Origin: Acidobacteriaceae bacterium
GTDB lineage: Bacteria > Acidobacteriota > Terriglobia > Terriglobales > Acidobacteriaceae
Reading direction: 5' to 3'
Assembly (NCBI GenBank): GCA_003134995.1
Contig: PLDC01000011.1
Span: forward strand, 100,105 to 164,104
Length of the DNA: 64,000 nucleotides
Within the stretch, counting starts at the first letter, position 1; every line of letters starts with the position of its first letter. Position numbers and translations under genes: made by a program. Below are positions 51,402-60,648 of the stretch, one piece after another. The notes beneath the pieces were generated by a model. It made no database searches. It saw only the letters and a program-made list of their open reading frames with translations, and was not told the origin of the DNA.

Positions 51402-52829
51402 TTAAGGCTGGACGCTGGCCGGCAGAATCTCTTCCACGTCCACAATGCTCGTAGGATACTTGCCCGTGTAGCAAGCCGAGCAATAAGAAGTTTTCTCACC
51501 CTCGCCGCAAGCTTTCTTGAGTCCCTCGAGTGAGAGATAGGCAAGCGAATCGGCGCGAATGTATTCGCGAATCTCGTCGACGGATTTATTCGCGGCAATC
51601 AGTTGATTCTTCGAAGGCGTATCGACCCCGTAGTAGCACGGAGAAATCGTGGGCGGGCACGAGATGCGCATGTGCACTTCTTTTGCGCCCGCGCTGCGAA
51701 TCATGCGCACGATCTTGCGGCTGGTGGTGCCGCGCACGATCGAATCGTCGATCAGCACCACGCGCTTGCCTTCGAGCAGCGAACGCACCGGATTCAACTT
51801 GAGCTTGACTCCGAAATCGCGCACGCTCTGGCTGGGCTCGATAAACGTGCGGCCCACATAGTGATTGCGAATTAGGCCAAAGCGAAACGGAATGCCGCTC
51901 TCGGCCGCGAAGCCAACGGCGGCGGTCACTCCAGAATCTGGCACAGGGACCACGAGGTCGGCCTCCACCGGCGCTTCGCGCGCCAACTGCCTACCTAGCT
52001 CCTCGCGGCTAGCCTGCACTGCGCGGCCGAATACCACGCTGTCAGGGCGCGAAAAATAAACGTGCTCGAAGATGCAACTTGATTGCGGCGCGGCCGTCGA
52101 ATAAAAACGCGAACTGATGCCTTCCGGCCCAACGACGATCAGTTCGCCAGGCTTCACATCGCGCTCGTAAGTTGCGCCGATCAGGTCGAAGGCGCAAGTT
52201 TCAGAGGCGAAGACGATGGTGTCGCGCTTCTGGCCTTCGAGCGCCGGAATGCGCCCCATGGCGAGAGGACGGAAGCCGCGTGGATCGCGTGCCGCGATAA
52301 CGCGGTCGGGACTCATCACCACCAGAGAAAACGCGCCTTCCACGCGCCGCAGCGCGTCGGCAATCGCTTCGGGCAAAGTATGTTCCCGCGAAAGCGCAAT
52401 CAGATGCACGATCACTTCGGTATCGCTGTTCGTCTGAAAGATCGATCCCTGGCGCTCCAGGCGGCCGCGAACTTCCTGCGCATTGATCAGGTTGCCGTTG
52501 TGCGCGACTGCGATCGAACCTTTATTCGACTGCACAAGAATCGGCTGAGCATTCAATAGCGCTGAGTCGCCGGCAGTCGAGTAGCGCGTGTGCCCGATGG
52601 CCAGCGTACCCCGAATCTTCGAGAGCACTTCTTCTGTAAAGATGTCGGCGACCAGTCCCATCGCCTTGTGCACGCGCGAAGTCAGGCCATCGGAGGTGAC
52701 AATCCCCGCCGACTCCTGCCCGCGATGCTGGAGAGCGTGCAATCCCAAGTAAGCCAGCTTCTCCGCCTCAGGATGCGCGAAGATCGCCACCACCCCGCAC
52801 TCGTCGTGAAATTTGTCGGAAATCAGCAT
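51402..52829 (-). CDS. purF: Amidophosphoribosyltransferase
   Basis: The enzyme makes phosphoribosylamine from PRPP and glutamine, the first step of purine synthesis. The product has 475 residues. A ten-residue propeptide (MLISDKFHDE) precedes the nucleophile Cys11 in CGVVAIF, and the PRPP motif VVLIDDSIVRGTTS lies near residue 348. Cysteines in CPPTISPCYYG and YCSACYTGKYP suggest a [4Fe-4S] cluster, as in the Bacillus-type enzyme. It follows purL on the same strand. Its ATG directly abuts a repeat (52830-52900), so no normal ribosome-binding site is visible. Confidence 0.94.
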   Translation of the reverse strand: MLISDKFHDECGVVAIFAHPEAEKLAYLGLHALQHRGQESAGIVTSDGLTSRVHKAMGLVADIFTEEVLSKIRGTLAIGHTRYSTAGDSALLNAQPILVQSNKGSIAVAHNGNLINAQEVRGRLERQGSIFQTNSDTEVIVHLIALSREHTLPEAIADALRRVEGAFSLVVMSPDRVIAARDPRGFRPLAMGRIPALEGQKRDTIVFASETCAFDLIGATYERDVKPGELIVVGPEGISSRFYSTAAPQSSCIFEHVYFSRPDSVVFGRAVQASREELGRQLAREAPVEADLVVPVPDSGVTAAVGFAAESGIPFRFGLIRNHYVGRTFIEPSQSVRDFGVKLKLNPVRSLLEGKRVVLIDDSIVRGTTSRKIVRMIRSAGAKEVHMRISCPPTISPCYYGVDTPSKNQLIAANKSVDEIREYIRADSLAYLSLEGLKKACGEGEKTSYCSACYTGKYPTSIVDVEEILPASVQP

Positions 52830-52902
52830 TTAGCAATTAGCCTTTAGCACTTAGCTTTCTCTGCGAACTCCGCGGCAGTTCTCCGCAAACTCCGCGATCC
52901 AA
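52830..52902. repeat. Two repeat types in the purL-purF gap
   Basis: TTAGCAATTAGCC and TTTAGCACTTAGC form a tandem (52830-52855), followed by CTCTGCGAACTCCGCGG and CTCCGCAAACTCCGCG (52858-52896), another tandem type. The first abuts the purF start codon. Confidence 0.6.
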
Positions 52903-52906
52903 GCTT

Positions 52907-55303
52907 TTAATCAGCGCTCACCAACTCCGTATCAGTCCGCAAACTAGATTCCAGCGCAGACTCGTAAGCCTGATGCAAATCCGCGACCGCCGCCGAAACA
53001 ACCACATGCCCATCCAAAGAAATTTCCAGCCGCTCCGGAATCGTCTCTCCCAAAACATCCGCGCCGATTCCGTGCTCTTCCGCTATCTGTTGGATTCGCG
53101 AAACGTTAGCCGGGTCGCAAGAGAGCATGATGCGGCTCGCATCTTCGCCAAACAGCGCGAATTCCGCAGGAAGTCCATTCAACGCAAGATTCACGCGCGC
53201 ACCTACGCCCTTCGCGAATGCCTTCTCCGGCAGCGCGACCGCCAATCCGCCATCTGAGCAGTCATGCACCGAATCCACCAAGCCCTGCTGAATCAATTCG
53301 ATGACTGCTTTCTGCAGCGCGGCTTCCTTTTCTAAATCGAGTTCCGGAGGATATCCCCACAGCGCTCCCAGAATTTCTTTGGCGTATTCCGAGGATCCGA
53401 ACTCACTTTCTACATCGGTAATATCGGCTGCTTCGCCGGCGCGCAATAGCACGATCGTGCGTCCGGGCGCGGCGAAATACATCTTCACAGCTTTGCTGAC
53501 ATCGTCGAGCATTCCCACCACGCCCAGCACCGGCGTGGGATAAATTCCTTCGCCCAGCGTCTCGTTGTAAAAACTGACGTTGCCGCCGGTGATGGGAATC
53601 TCAAGTTCCTCGCACGCTTTCGTGATGCCATCGATGGTCTGCGAGAACTGCCACATGATGTGCGGCTTCTCGGGATTGCCGAAGTTGAGGCAATTCGTTG
53701 CGCCCACAGGAGTCGCTCCCGAACAAGCGACTTTTCGCGCGGCTTCTGCAACCGCATGCATCGCGCCCAACCGCGAATCGAGATAGCACCAGCGTCCATT
53801 GCCATCGAGCGCCATCGCAAGGCCGCGCTGCGGCGAGTCAGCATTCGGATTCTTGATGCGAATCACGCCCGCATCGCCCGCGCCCGGCGCTTCGACAGTG
53901 TTGGTCTGCACCATGTGATCGTATTGCTGCCAAACCCAGCGCTTGCCGCAGATGTTGGGGCTGGCGAGAAGTTGCTTGAGACTTTCGGTGAAGTCGTTGT
54001 CGCTGCTGAACCTAACGTGCTCTGGCATTTCGCGCGGTACTGGCGGTTCCCAGCGCGCCAGCGGACGTTTGTACACAGGCGCGTCGTCGGTGAGCGCCTG
54101 ATTCGAAATCTCGGCTACGACTTCGCCGTGGTGAAGCACGCGCAATTTATTGCCGGCGGTGACTGTGCCAACTTCGACTGCATCGAGTCCCCACTTTTCA
54201 AAGACGCGGAAGACTTCGTGCTCGCGGCCTTTCTCGGCGACCAGCAGCATGCGCTCCTGCGACTCGCTGAGCATGATTTCGTATGCGCTCATGCCAGTTT
54301 CGCGCTGCGGAACGCGATCGAGTTCGATCTCGACGCCAACGCCGCCGCGCGCGCCCATCTCGCAGGTTGAGCACGTGAGCCCAGCCGCGCCCATATCTTG
54401 GATGCCGACGATTGCTCCCGTCTGCATTGCTTCGAGGCAAGCTTCGAGCAGCAACTTCTCAAGAAACGGATCGCCGACCTGCACGTTCGGCCGCTTCGCC
54501 TCCGAAGCTTCACTGAATTCTTCGCTGGCCATGGTTGCGCCGTGAATGCCGTCGCGCCCGGTCTTTGCGCCGACGTAAATTACCGGATTGCCTTCGCCGG
54601 CGGCGCGCGCGTAAAAGATTTCGTCTTTGCGAACCAGTCCCATAGCGAATGCATTCACTAACGGGTTGCCGGAGTAACACGGCTCGAATTTGGTCTCGCC
54701 GCCCAGGTTGGGCACGCCGAAACAATTGCCGTAGGACGCGACGCCGCCGACCACGCCTTCGAGGATGGAGTGGTTGCGATGAATGTCGGCCTGTGTAGCC
54801 GCGGACGCATTCGTCCGCACGTCCCCATTTCCCTCTTGCCCCCGGACGAATGCGTCCGGGGCTCCATGTTTCGTAGTAGCGCTTGTAATCGGGCCGAACC
54901 TTAGCGAGTCCATCACTGCCACTGGCCTTGCGCCCATGGTGAAGATGTCGCGCAGAATTCCGCCAACGCCTGTCGTTGCTCCTTGAAACGGCTCGATGAA
55001 GCTTGGATGATTGTGCGACTCGATCTTGAAGGCGCAGGCCCAACCATCGCCGATGTCGATGATGCCGGCATTCTCTCCGGGACCTTGCAGCACGCGCTTG
55101 CTGCGCGTGGGCAGACGCTTCAGATGCACGCGCGAAGATTTATAGGAACAGTGCTCGCTCCACATCACGCTGAAGATGCCGAGTTCGGTGAGCGTAGGTT
55201 CGCGGTCGCCAAGAAGCTGTTTAATCTTTTCGTATTCGCCGGAAGTGAGGCCGTGCTGCCGGATGATCTCGGCAGAAAAGGCAGGGGTCATGGAGGTGGT
55301 CAT
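52907..55303 (-). CDS. purL: Phosphoribosylformylglycinamidine synthase subunit PurL
   Basis: The product has 798 residues (small-form PurL, acting with separate PurS and PurQ). ATP and substrate motifs are [19 protein letters not shown] near residue 49, [15 protein letters not shown] near residue 93 and [15 protein letters not shown] near residue 302. Residues about 147-168 ([20 protein letters not shown]) are encoded by a family C repeat (54800-54865) and interrupt a normally short segment between SLRFGPIT and [18 protein letters not shown]. The frame is kept. It is upstream of purF. Confidence 0.95.
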   Translation of the reverse strand: MTTSMTPAFSAEIIRQHGLTSGEYEKIKQLLGDREPTLTELGIFSVMWSEHCSYKSSRVHLKRLPTRSKRVLQGPGENAGIIDIGDGWACAFKIESHNHPSFIEPFQGATTGVGGILRDIFTMGARPVAVMDSLRFGPITSATTKHGAPDAFVRGQEGNGDVRTNASAATQADIHRNHSILEGVVGGVASYGNCFGVPNLGGETKFEPCYSGNPLVNAFAMGLVRKDEIFYARAAGEGNPVIYVGAKTGRDGIHGATMASEEFSEASEAKRPNVQVGDPFLEKLLLEACLEAMQTGAIVGIQDMGAAGLTCSTCEMGARGGVGVEIELDRVPQRETGMSAYEIMLSESQERMLLVAEKGREHEVFRVFEKWGLDAVEVGTVTAGNKLRVLHHGEVVAEISNQALTDDAPVYKRPLARWEPPVPREMPEHVRFSSDNDFTESLKQLLASPNICGKRWVWQQYDHMVQTNTVEAPGAGDAGVIRIKNPNADSPQRGLAMALDGNGRWCYLDSRLGAMHAVAEAARKVACSGATPVGATNCLNFGNPEKPHIMWQFSQTIDGITKACEELEIPITGGNVSFYNETLGEGIYPTPVLGVVGMLDDVSKAVKMYFAAPGRTIVLLRAGEAADITDVESEFGSSEYAKEILGALWGYPPELDLEKEAALQKAVIELIQQGLVDSVHDCSDGGLAVALPEKAFAKGVGARVNLALNGLPAEFALFGEDASRIMLSCDPANVSRIQQIAEEHGIGADVLGETIPERLEISLDGHVVVSAAVADLHQAYESALESSLRTDTELVSAD
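54800..54865 (-). repeat. Family C repeat inserted in frame within purL
   Basis: The segment has GCGGACGCATTCGTCCGC (54801-54818) and CCCCGGACGAATGCGTCCGG (from 54840), the same pieces as 55761-55840, which lies outside genes only 900 bases away. The 66-base length is a multiple of three, so the frame is kept. Confidence 0.85.
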
Positions 55304-55760
55304 GGGGAAGTTCTATTGTAGCAAGTCGTTGGTCGTTCGCCGTTGGCCGTTGGCAAATACGCTCGAAGTCTCCGTTTTTCGCAAACGGCAGGTGACCGGC
55401 GGCCTGCAGACGAGTGTTTTCAACGACTTATCTAGTAGCTATTGCTCAATGGCAATTCAAATGCGCGAGTGAGGGCGCGACCCCCTTTGTTTTCATCGCG
55501 CGATTTGCAAGTTGTTGAAAACAGGTCCGGGCTGTGGATGGCAAGCCGATTTGCTCGGCCTGGCTCACATGCAGGATGCCTCTGGAACGCACAGAATTGG
55601 CTCCTGTGCGCTTCGGATTGCTTGGGTGGCGTCCAAGGTCGTCCGAGAATTTCGTGGGGCTTAAATCGCCTCTAATGCGAAATTCTTTGTAAGTCGTTGA
55701 AATAGTTTGTAACTTGTTGAACTTATCCAGAAGCTATTGAAAAGATTGAAGCACGCTCAT
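55304..55760. other. Repeat-rich, AT-leaning region between purL and selB
   Basis: A family B-like arm with GTCGTTGGTCGTTCGCCG lies at 55323-55352. A perfect 13-base inverted repeat, TTTCAACGACTTA (55418-55430) and TAAGTCGTTGAAA (55690-55702), encloses 259 bases. A 19-base direct repeat, ACTTATC(T/C)AG(T/A)AGCTATTG, occurs at 55426-55444 and 55721-55739 with two mismatches. I see no gene, tRNA-Sec or transposase. The second copy includes TTATCCAGA, one base from a DnaA box, but there is no other sign of an origin. Confidence 0.6.
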
Positions 55761-55840
55761 GGAGCCCCCGGACGCATTCGTCCGGGGTGCGCCACGGCCG
55801 CGCTTCGCGCAGGCCGGGCGGACGAGGCGTCCGCCACTCC
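55761..55840. repeat. Family C repeat upstream of selB
   Basis: GGAGCCCCCGGACGCATTCG and GTCCGGGG (55761-55787) are followed by GGGCGGACGAGGCGTCCGCC (from 55816) and ACTCC. It resembles the element in purL and the one at 51255-51345. Confidence 0.85.
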
Positions 55841-55870
55841 GTTTGTCGTTTCCGGTAAGATGCCAGCCAG

Positions 55871-57847
55871 ATGAAATCGATCATCGTAGGAACGGCGGGG
55901 CACATTGACCACGGGAAGACGGCGCTGGTGAAGGCGCTGACCGGGATCGATGCCGATCGCCTCGATGAAGAGAAGCGGCGGGGCATCACCATTGACCTCG
56001 GTTTCGCGCACATGGATCTGCCTGCCGGGGGTGAGGCGGCAAAGAATGACGGGGCAAAGAATGACCCAGCAAAGAATGGCGAGATACTGCGGCTGGGCTT
56101 TGTCGATGTTCCCGGGCACGAGCGTTTCGTGCGCAACATGCTGGCTGGCGTGGGCGGCATCGACCTGGTGCTGCTGGTGATTGCAGCGGATGAAGCCATC
56201 ATGCCGCAGACACGGGAACATTTTGACATTCTGCAACTGCTCGGAGTGCAGCGCGGAATTACGGTGCTGACGAAATCCGATGCGGTGGATGCGGAGACGC
56301 TCGAGGTGGTGCGGCTCGAAGTAGAAGAATTTCTGCGCGGGACATCTTTAGATAACCCAAAGTCCTTGAACGACCCAAAATCCTTGAACGACTCAAATTC
56401 GATTGTCGCTGTGAGCTCCTTGACCGGTGCGGGATTGGAAGAGTTGAAGCGGGCGATTGTTGCAGCAGCGGCCGAAGTGCAGCCGAGGGATTCGCGCGCG
56501 ATTGCGCGGCTGCCGATCGATCGCGTTTTTACCATGAAGGGTTTTGGCACGGTGGTGACTGGCACGCTGGTGGCGGGGACGATTCGCCGCGAAGATGAAA
56601 TGGAAGTTTTTCCGACGGGGCGTCGTGTGCGCGTGCGCGGCGTGCAGGTGCATGGGCAATCCGCGGAGTCGGCGGTCGCGGGCCAGAGGACTGCGTTGAA
56701 CATTGCGGGCGCGAGCACGGAAGACTTGTCGCGCGGCATGACTTTGACGCCTCCGGCAACGTTCGAGGTTACGCGGCGCGCTGATGTGCGATTGCGCTTG
56801 TTGTCTTCGGCGCCGCGGCCTTTGAAGAACCGCGCGCGGGTGCATTTTCATTCGTACGCGATGGAAGCTGTGGCTGAGGTTGTGCTGCACGAAGCGAAAC
56901 AGATCGCTCCCGGCGAGGAGGCGTTTGCGCGGCTGAAACTGCCGGAAGCCGCGCTGCTTCTGCCCGGGGACCGATTTATCATCCGGCAATTTTCTCCGGT
57001 GGTGACGATTGGTGGAGGAGTTGTACTCGACGCTGCGCCAATTCAGCGCATGTCGGGCTATGCCGATTTCTTGAAGGCGCTGGCCGGCGGCGATGCCGAG
57101 TCGATTTTGCAAGCTCGGATTGCGCGCAGGCGTCACAAGGGAATCTCGATCTCTCGACTAATTGCCGTGACTGGTTGGACGAAGAACGTAATCGAAACGC
57201 GACTGGCCCAGGCTCTTCGTGCGGGCGAAGTGGTGCGTGCCGGAGAGTTGCTCCTGCATGGGCCTGCGCTTGAAGCCTTGAAGGTGCACATCGTGAGCAC
57301 CGTTGCTGATTTTCATAAGAACAATCCTCTTGTCGGTGGAATCAGCAAGGAGGAGTTGCGGACGCAGGTGGATGCAGTTCCGCAAGTGTTCGAAACGGTG
57401 GCCGCAATGCTGGTGCGTGAAAAGAAACTCGAAGTCGCTGGAGAGCTGATGCGGCTGCCCGGACGCGGCGTGGCGATGAAAGATGAAGAGTCCGAGTCGA
57501 AAAAGAAGATCGAGGACGCATTCGCCTCGGCTGGGTTGAAGGTGCCTGCGCTGCAGGAAGTGATTGCGGGCCTCAAGGTCGATAAGGTGCGGGCGCAGAA
57601 GCTTGTGACTTTGCTGCTGCGCGAGAAAGTTCTCATCAAAGTTTCCGACGAATTGGTTTTTCATCGCAACGCGCTGGAGGAGTTACGGCGGCAGATGACG
57701 ACCTACAAAGCGAAGTCGGCGAAGATTGATGTCGCGAAATTCAAGGAGATGACAGGCGTGACCCGCAAGTATGCAATTCCGCTGCTGGAATATCTGGATC
57801 GGGAGCGGGTGACGAAGCGTGTGGGAGATGTGCGGGAAATCCTCTGA
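55871..57847 (+). CDS. selB: Selenocysteine-specific elongation factor
   Basis: The GTPase delivers selenocysteyl-tRNA to UGA codons marked by a SECIS hairpin. The product has 658 residues. G1 is [18 protein letters not shown]3 DVPGHERF (near residue 77) and G4 TKSD (near residue 134). The last 250 residues are winged helices that bind the SECIS RNA. Two spots in the GTPase domain have in-frame tandem repeats: residues 57-71 ([15 protein letters not shown]) and 160-177 ([18 protein letters not shown]). No selA, selD or tRNA-Sec is present in the window. Confidence 0.93.
   Translation: MKSIIVGTAGHIDHGKTALVKALTGIDADRLDEEKRRGITIDLGFAHMDLPAGGEAAKNDGAKNDPAKNGEILRLGFVDVPGHERFVRNMLAGVGGIDLVLLVIAADEAIMPQTREHFDILQLLGVQRGITVLTKSDAVDAETLEVVRLEVEEFLRGTSLDNPKSLNDPKSLNDSNSIVAVSSLTGAGLEELKRAIVAAAAEVQPRDSRAIARLPIDRVFTMKGFGTVVTGTLVAGTIRREDEMEVFPTGRRVRVRGVQVHGQSAESAVAGQRTALNIAGASTEDLSRGMTLTPPATFEVTRRADVRLRLLSSAPRPLKNRARVHFHSYAMEAVAEVVLHEAKQIAPGEEAFARLKLPEAALLLPGDRFIIRQFSPVVTIGGGVVLDAAPIQRMSGYADFLKALAGGDAESILQARIARRRHKGISISRLIAVTGWTKNVIETRLAQALRAGEVVRAGELLLHGPALEALKVHIVSTVADFHKNNPLVGGISKEELRTQVDAVPQVFETVAAMLVREKKLEVAGELMRLPGRGVAMKDEESESKKKIEDAFASAGLKVPALQEVIAGLKVDKVRAQKLVTLLLREKVLIKVSDELVFHRNALEELRRQMTTYKAKSAKIDVAKFKEMTGVTRKYAIPLLEYLDRERVTKRVGDVREIL
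56039..56083 (+). repeat. 15-base tandem repeat, three copies, in selB
   Basis: The units are GCAAAGAATGACGGG, GCAAAGAATGACCCA and GCAAAGAATGGCGAG, coding AKND/AKND/AKNG with small changes. They lie in the switch region before DVPGHERF. Confidence 0.85.
56348..56401 (+). repeat. 18-base tandem repeat, three copies, in selB
   Basis: TTAGATAACCCAAAGTCC, TTGAACGACCCAAAATCC and TTGAACGACTCAAATTCG code for six residues each. They lie between the G4 motif and [10 protein letters not shown]. Confidence 0.85.
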
Positions 57848-57848
57848 A

Positions 57849-57936
57849 GAATTGAGTCATTGGGCGATTTTGCGATTGGGCGATTGAAAATCCGGGGCCA
57901 AACGCACAATGGCCCGATCACTCAATCGCTCAATTC
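57849..57936. repeat. Inverted repeat GAATTGAG...CTCAATTC between convergent genes
   Basis: The 8-base ends are perfect complements (57849-57856 and 57929-57936). Inside are TTGGGCGATTTTGCGATTGG and ATGGCCCGATCACTCAATCG, partly complementary. It lies between selB and the AhpD-like gene and may serve both as a transcription stop. Confidence 0.75.
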
Positions 57937-58464
57937 CTAGATTTTTTCTTCGGGGAATTCCAGTTCCAGCCCCAGCGGGTCGGTTACGCGGTTGGTTAGG
58001 TTGGCGAGGCCGGCTAGCATGTGGATGTCGACGATCTCCGGCTCGGAGAAATGTTTCTTCAGTTCGTCGAAGTCCGCTTCTTTAATTTGATGCGGGGCTC
58101 GGGTCAGCTTTTCGATGTAATCCAGCGCTGCGCGCTCTTTCTCGGTGTAGCGCGAATAGTTTCCTGCCTTGAGCGCGGTCCAATCTTCGGCGGCCAGGCC
58201 GGCCCGCTTCGACGATGCGACGTGGTGCTGTGAGCAGTAGTGACATTCGTTGATCAAAGAGACGCAGAGGTAAATGAGTTCGTAAAGCTTGCGATCGAGG
58301 GAGCGGCCCACGCTGGAGTAGAAGGTTAGAAAATTCTTGAGCATCTCGGGGCGGTGAGCAAGCGCCTTCTGGACGTTGCCGGGCTTGCCGCGAAGCGTCT
58401 TCTCGTAAATCTCTTTCACTTCGGGACTTGCGTTTTCCGCGCTGATCAGACTGATGCGTGCCAT
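57937..58464 (-). CDS. AhpD-like (carboxymuconolactone decarboxylase family) peroxidase-related protein
   Basis: The product has 175 residues. The redox motif is CHYCSQHH near residue 84 (CxxC with a following His), typical of AhpD-type and peroxidase-related enzymes of the CMD fold. It may reduce peroxides using a lipoyl or thiol partner. ATG 58464 has an excellent GGAGGA upstream, so it is chosen over ATG 58500. Confidence 0.87.
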   Translation of the reverse strand: MARISLISAENASPEVKEIYEKTLRGKPGNVQKALAHRPEMLKNFLTFYSSVGRSLDRKLYELIYLCVSLINECHYCSQHHVASSKRAGLAAEDWTALKAGNYSRYTEKERAALDYIEKLTRAPHQIKEADFDELKKHFSEPEIVDIHMLAGLANLTNRVTDPLGLELEFPEEKI

Positions 58465-58597
58465 TGAATCCTCCGAGATGGTGAGCTTGTTCGTGTTCAT
58501 CATCGCAGATTGGGTGGTTTCGTGCAGAGGAGCGAGAGCAAGCGCTCAAGAAGAAAACGCCCCTGGCCGATAGTACTGGGTAAGGGGTGTGTGTGGA

Positions 58598-59038
58598 GTG
58601 AGGACGCTGATTTTGATTTCGCTATTGGCTTGGGCAGGGACATCGGCAGGCTACGCGCAGGCCGGTTTCGATGCCGACGCGGAATCGAAAATTGTTGCCA
58701 TGGAGCATGTGTGGGCCCAGGCCTACACGATCAAGGATCCAAAAGCACTGGCCGCGATTCTGGACGACGGATTCGTCTGCGTCACGTCCGAAGGCAAGGT
58801 GCTGAGCAAAGCGGAAGTCCTGGCGGACGTGAGGACATATACCGCACTACAGATTCTGACGGAATCGATGCTCGTACATCTGCACGGCGATACCGCAATC
58901 GTGAGCGGGATTTTTCGGACAAAGGGCGTGGAGCACGGAAAGCCCTATACCCGGAGGGAGCGTTTTGTGGATACGTGGATTTACAAGAATGGCCAATGGG
59001 TCTCAGTTACGACCATGGTAAGTTTTGCCGGCGACTAA
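58598..59038 (+). CDS. Secreted NTF2-like (DUF4440) protein, paralogue 1
   Basis: The product has 146 residues with a signal peptide (to about residue 20, ending GYAQ). The mature part is one NTF2-like cone fold (VWAQAYTIKDPKALAAILDD, then RRERFVDTWIYKNGQWVSVT). Such domains often serve as ligand-binding or enzyme scaffolds; no catalytic set is evident here. The start GTG 58598 is favoured over GTG 58589 by AAGGGG spacing. Three relatives follow in tandem. Confidence 0.8.
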   Translation: MRTLILISLLAWAGTSAGYAQAGFDADAESKIVAMEHVWAQAYTIKDPKALAAILDDGFVCVTSEGKVLSKAEVLADVRTYTALQILTESMLVHLHGDTAIVSGIFRTKGVEHGKPYTRRERFVDTWIYKNGQWVSVTTMVSFAGD

Positions 59039-59095
59039 GGCCCCGCGCACGGTGATTGGCCTTGCGTGCGATTCCCGGCGAAGGAAGCGAGTCTT

Positions 59096-59539
59096 ATGAG
59101 AACGACAGGCTGGTTGCTGATCCTCGTCTGCGCGGGATTGCTTCGGGTTCGGGCACAGGAAGGCGGCAAAGGCGGCGCTACAACAGCCGTTCTGGCTCAG
59201 GAGCAGGCATGGTCCGATGCGGAATCGCGCAACGACACTGGCGCGCTGGAGCAGATTTTCGATAATGCCCTGGTGTTTATCGAAGACGGCAGGTTAGCGA
59301 CGAAGGGGGAATGCCTGGCAAGGGTGCCGTTGGCGGGCTCACATCCGCGGCAGATCGTGGCCGCGGCCACGGCAGTGCATTTCTTTGGAAGCGCCGCCGT
59401 TGTTGTTGGGACTTATCACGAGTTGGCCGTGAAAGATGGGAAGGCCTCCCCGAAGGCGTGGCGCTTCATTGATACCTGGGTGAACAAGCAAGGCAGGTGG
59501 ATGCTGGTCGCGGCAGGAGCTTCGCCGTTGCCGAAGTGA
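59096..59539 (+). CDS. Secreted NTF2-like (DUF4440) protein, paralogue 2
   Basis: The product has 147 residues with a signal peptide (MRTTGWLLILVCAGLLRVRA). The NTF2-like fold shows AQEQAWSDAESRNDTGALEQ and WRFIDTWVNKQGRWMLVAAG. It diverges most from its neighbours in the middle segment (CLARVPLAGSHPRQIV). ATG 59096 follows AAGGAAG. The gene order is collinear with paralogues 1 and 3. Confidence 0.8.
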   Translation: MRTTGWLLILVCAGLLRVRAQEGGKGGATTAVLAQEQAWSDAESRNDTGALEQIFDNALVFIEDGRLATKGECLARVPLAGSHPRQIVAAATAVHFFGSAAVVVGTYHELAVKDGKASPKAWRFIDTWVNKQGRWMLVAAGASPLPK

Positions 59540-59562
59540 TTGGCCGCGAAGGGGGACGGCGA

Positions 59563-60009
59563 ATGAAGACTGCGTTGTGGGCGTTGCTGCTGCTGGCATG
59601 GATGGCGGGAAATGCGCAAAAGGCTGTTTCGCAGGACGCACAGCAGGACAGGGTCTTGGCACTGGAGAATGCCTGGAACCAGGCGACGCGGCAGAAAGAC
59701 CTGAAGGCGCTCGATCGGCTGCTGGCGGAAGGGTTGATCTACATCAACAACGAAGGCACCGAGATGAACAAGGCGCAATACCTGGCCAGTGTGAGCGCGC
59801 CGGAGCGCCGCTTCGACCACATCGTGAGCGAATCGATGCGGGTGCAGTTTTTCGGGCAGAGCGCGATGGTAGTTGGCGTGTTTCACGAAAAGGGCATCAT
59901 CAGCGGCAAGGAATATCTGCATAATGGGCGCTTCATCGACACTTGGATCCGCCGGGGGGACAGTTGGATGTGCGTCGCCAGCCAGTCAACGCTGATCCGC
60001 GAGAAATAA
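59563..60009 (+). CDS. Secreted NTF2-like (DUF4440) protein, paralogue 3
   Basis: The product has 148 residues with a signal peptide ending AVSQ. LENAWNQATRQKDLKALDRL and GRFIDTWIRRGDSWMCVASQ match the paralogues. It begins 23 bases after the stop of paralogue 2. Function unknown; the conserved DTW block suggests a shared ligand. Confidence 0.8.
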   Translation: MKTALWALLLLAWMAGNAQKAVSQDAQQDRVLALENAWNQATRQKDLKALDRLLAEGLIYINNEGTEMNKAQYLASVSAPERRFDHIVSESMRVQFFGQSAMVVGVFHEKGIISGKEYLHNGRFIDTWIRRGDSWMCVASQSTLIREK

Positions 60010-60080
60010 GGCTTGGATGAGAGTCGGCACCCGCGACGCCGGCGGATATAGATATTCCAACTGATGTATCCTTCCTGCTG

Positions 60081-60560
60081 ATGCTTCTGATTCGTCCTGC
60101 GACGGTGAATGATGTGGCGCTGTTGCGCACATTGATCCGCGAACTGGCGGAGTTTGAGCGTCAGTTGGAGCTGTGCGTGATTGAAGAAGCGACCTTGCTG
60201 CGGGATGGGTTTGGAGCGAAACCGAAGTTTCGCGCGCTGATTGCGGAGTGGAGCGGGCAGACTGCGGGGTATGCTCTTTTCTTTGGCTATTACTCGACGT
60301 GGGTTGGGCCCGGGCTTTATCTGGAAGACATTTTTGTGCGTCCCGAGTTTCGCGGGAAAGGTATTGGAATGGCGTTGCTGGCTGCGGTGGCGCGGATCGC
60401 CTTGCAGGAGAATTGCTGCGCGATGCGATGGGAAGTGCTCGATTGGAATGAGCGCGCGATTGAATTGTACAAATCGTTGGGAGTCGAGTTCCGCGACGAG
60501 TGGCGGCCGGTCCTGTTAACGGACGATGCGCTGCGAAGGTTGGCGGAGAGGGCACTGTGA
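60081..60560 (+). CDS. GNAT-family N-acetyltransferase
   Basis: The product has 159 residues. The acetyl-CoA binding loop is FRGKGIGMALLAAV near residue 93, and LYLEDIFVRPE precedes it. This resembles diamine (spermidine/spermine) acetyltransferase types with two conserved blocks (RPATVNDVALLRTLIRELAE at the start), but the substrate is uncertain. It interrupts the series of NTF2-like genes, on the same strand. Confidence 0.87.
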   Translation: MLLIRPATVNDVALLRTLIRELAEFERQLELCVIEEATLLRDGFGAKPKFRALIAEWSGQTAGYALFFGYYSTWVGPGLYLEDIFVRPEFRGKGIGMALLAAVARIALQENCCAMRWEVLDWNERAIELYKSLGVEFRDEWRPVLLTDDALRRLAERAL

Positions 60561-60648
60561 TCCCGGGATGTGAGTTGTCCGAAATTTAATTCTGCCTCGC
60601 TGGAAGAAAACGAACCACCAGCGACAAATCGGTTGGAGGAGACGCAAA

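Noticed and set aside
55721-55739. Possible DnaA box and replication origin upstream of selB
   Set aside because: Only one near-match (TTATCCAGA) is seen, and there is no dnaA, dnaN or AT-rich unwinding region.
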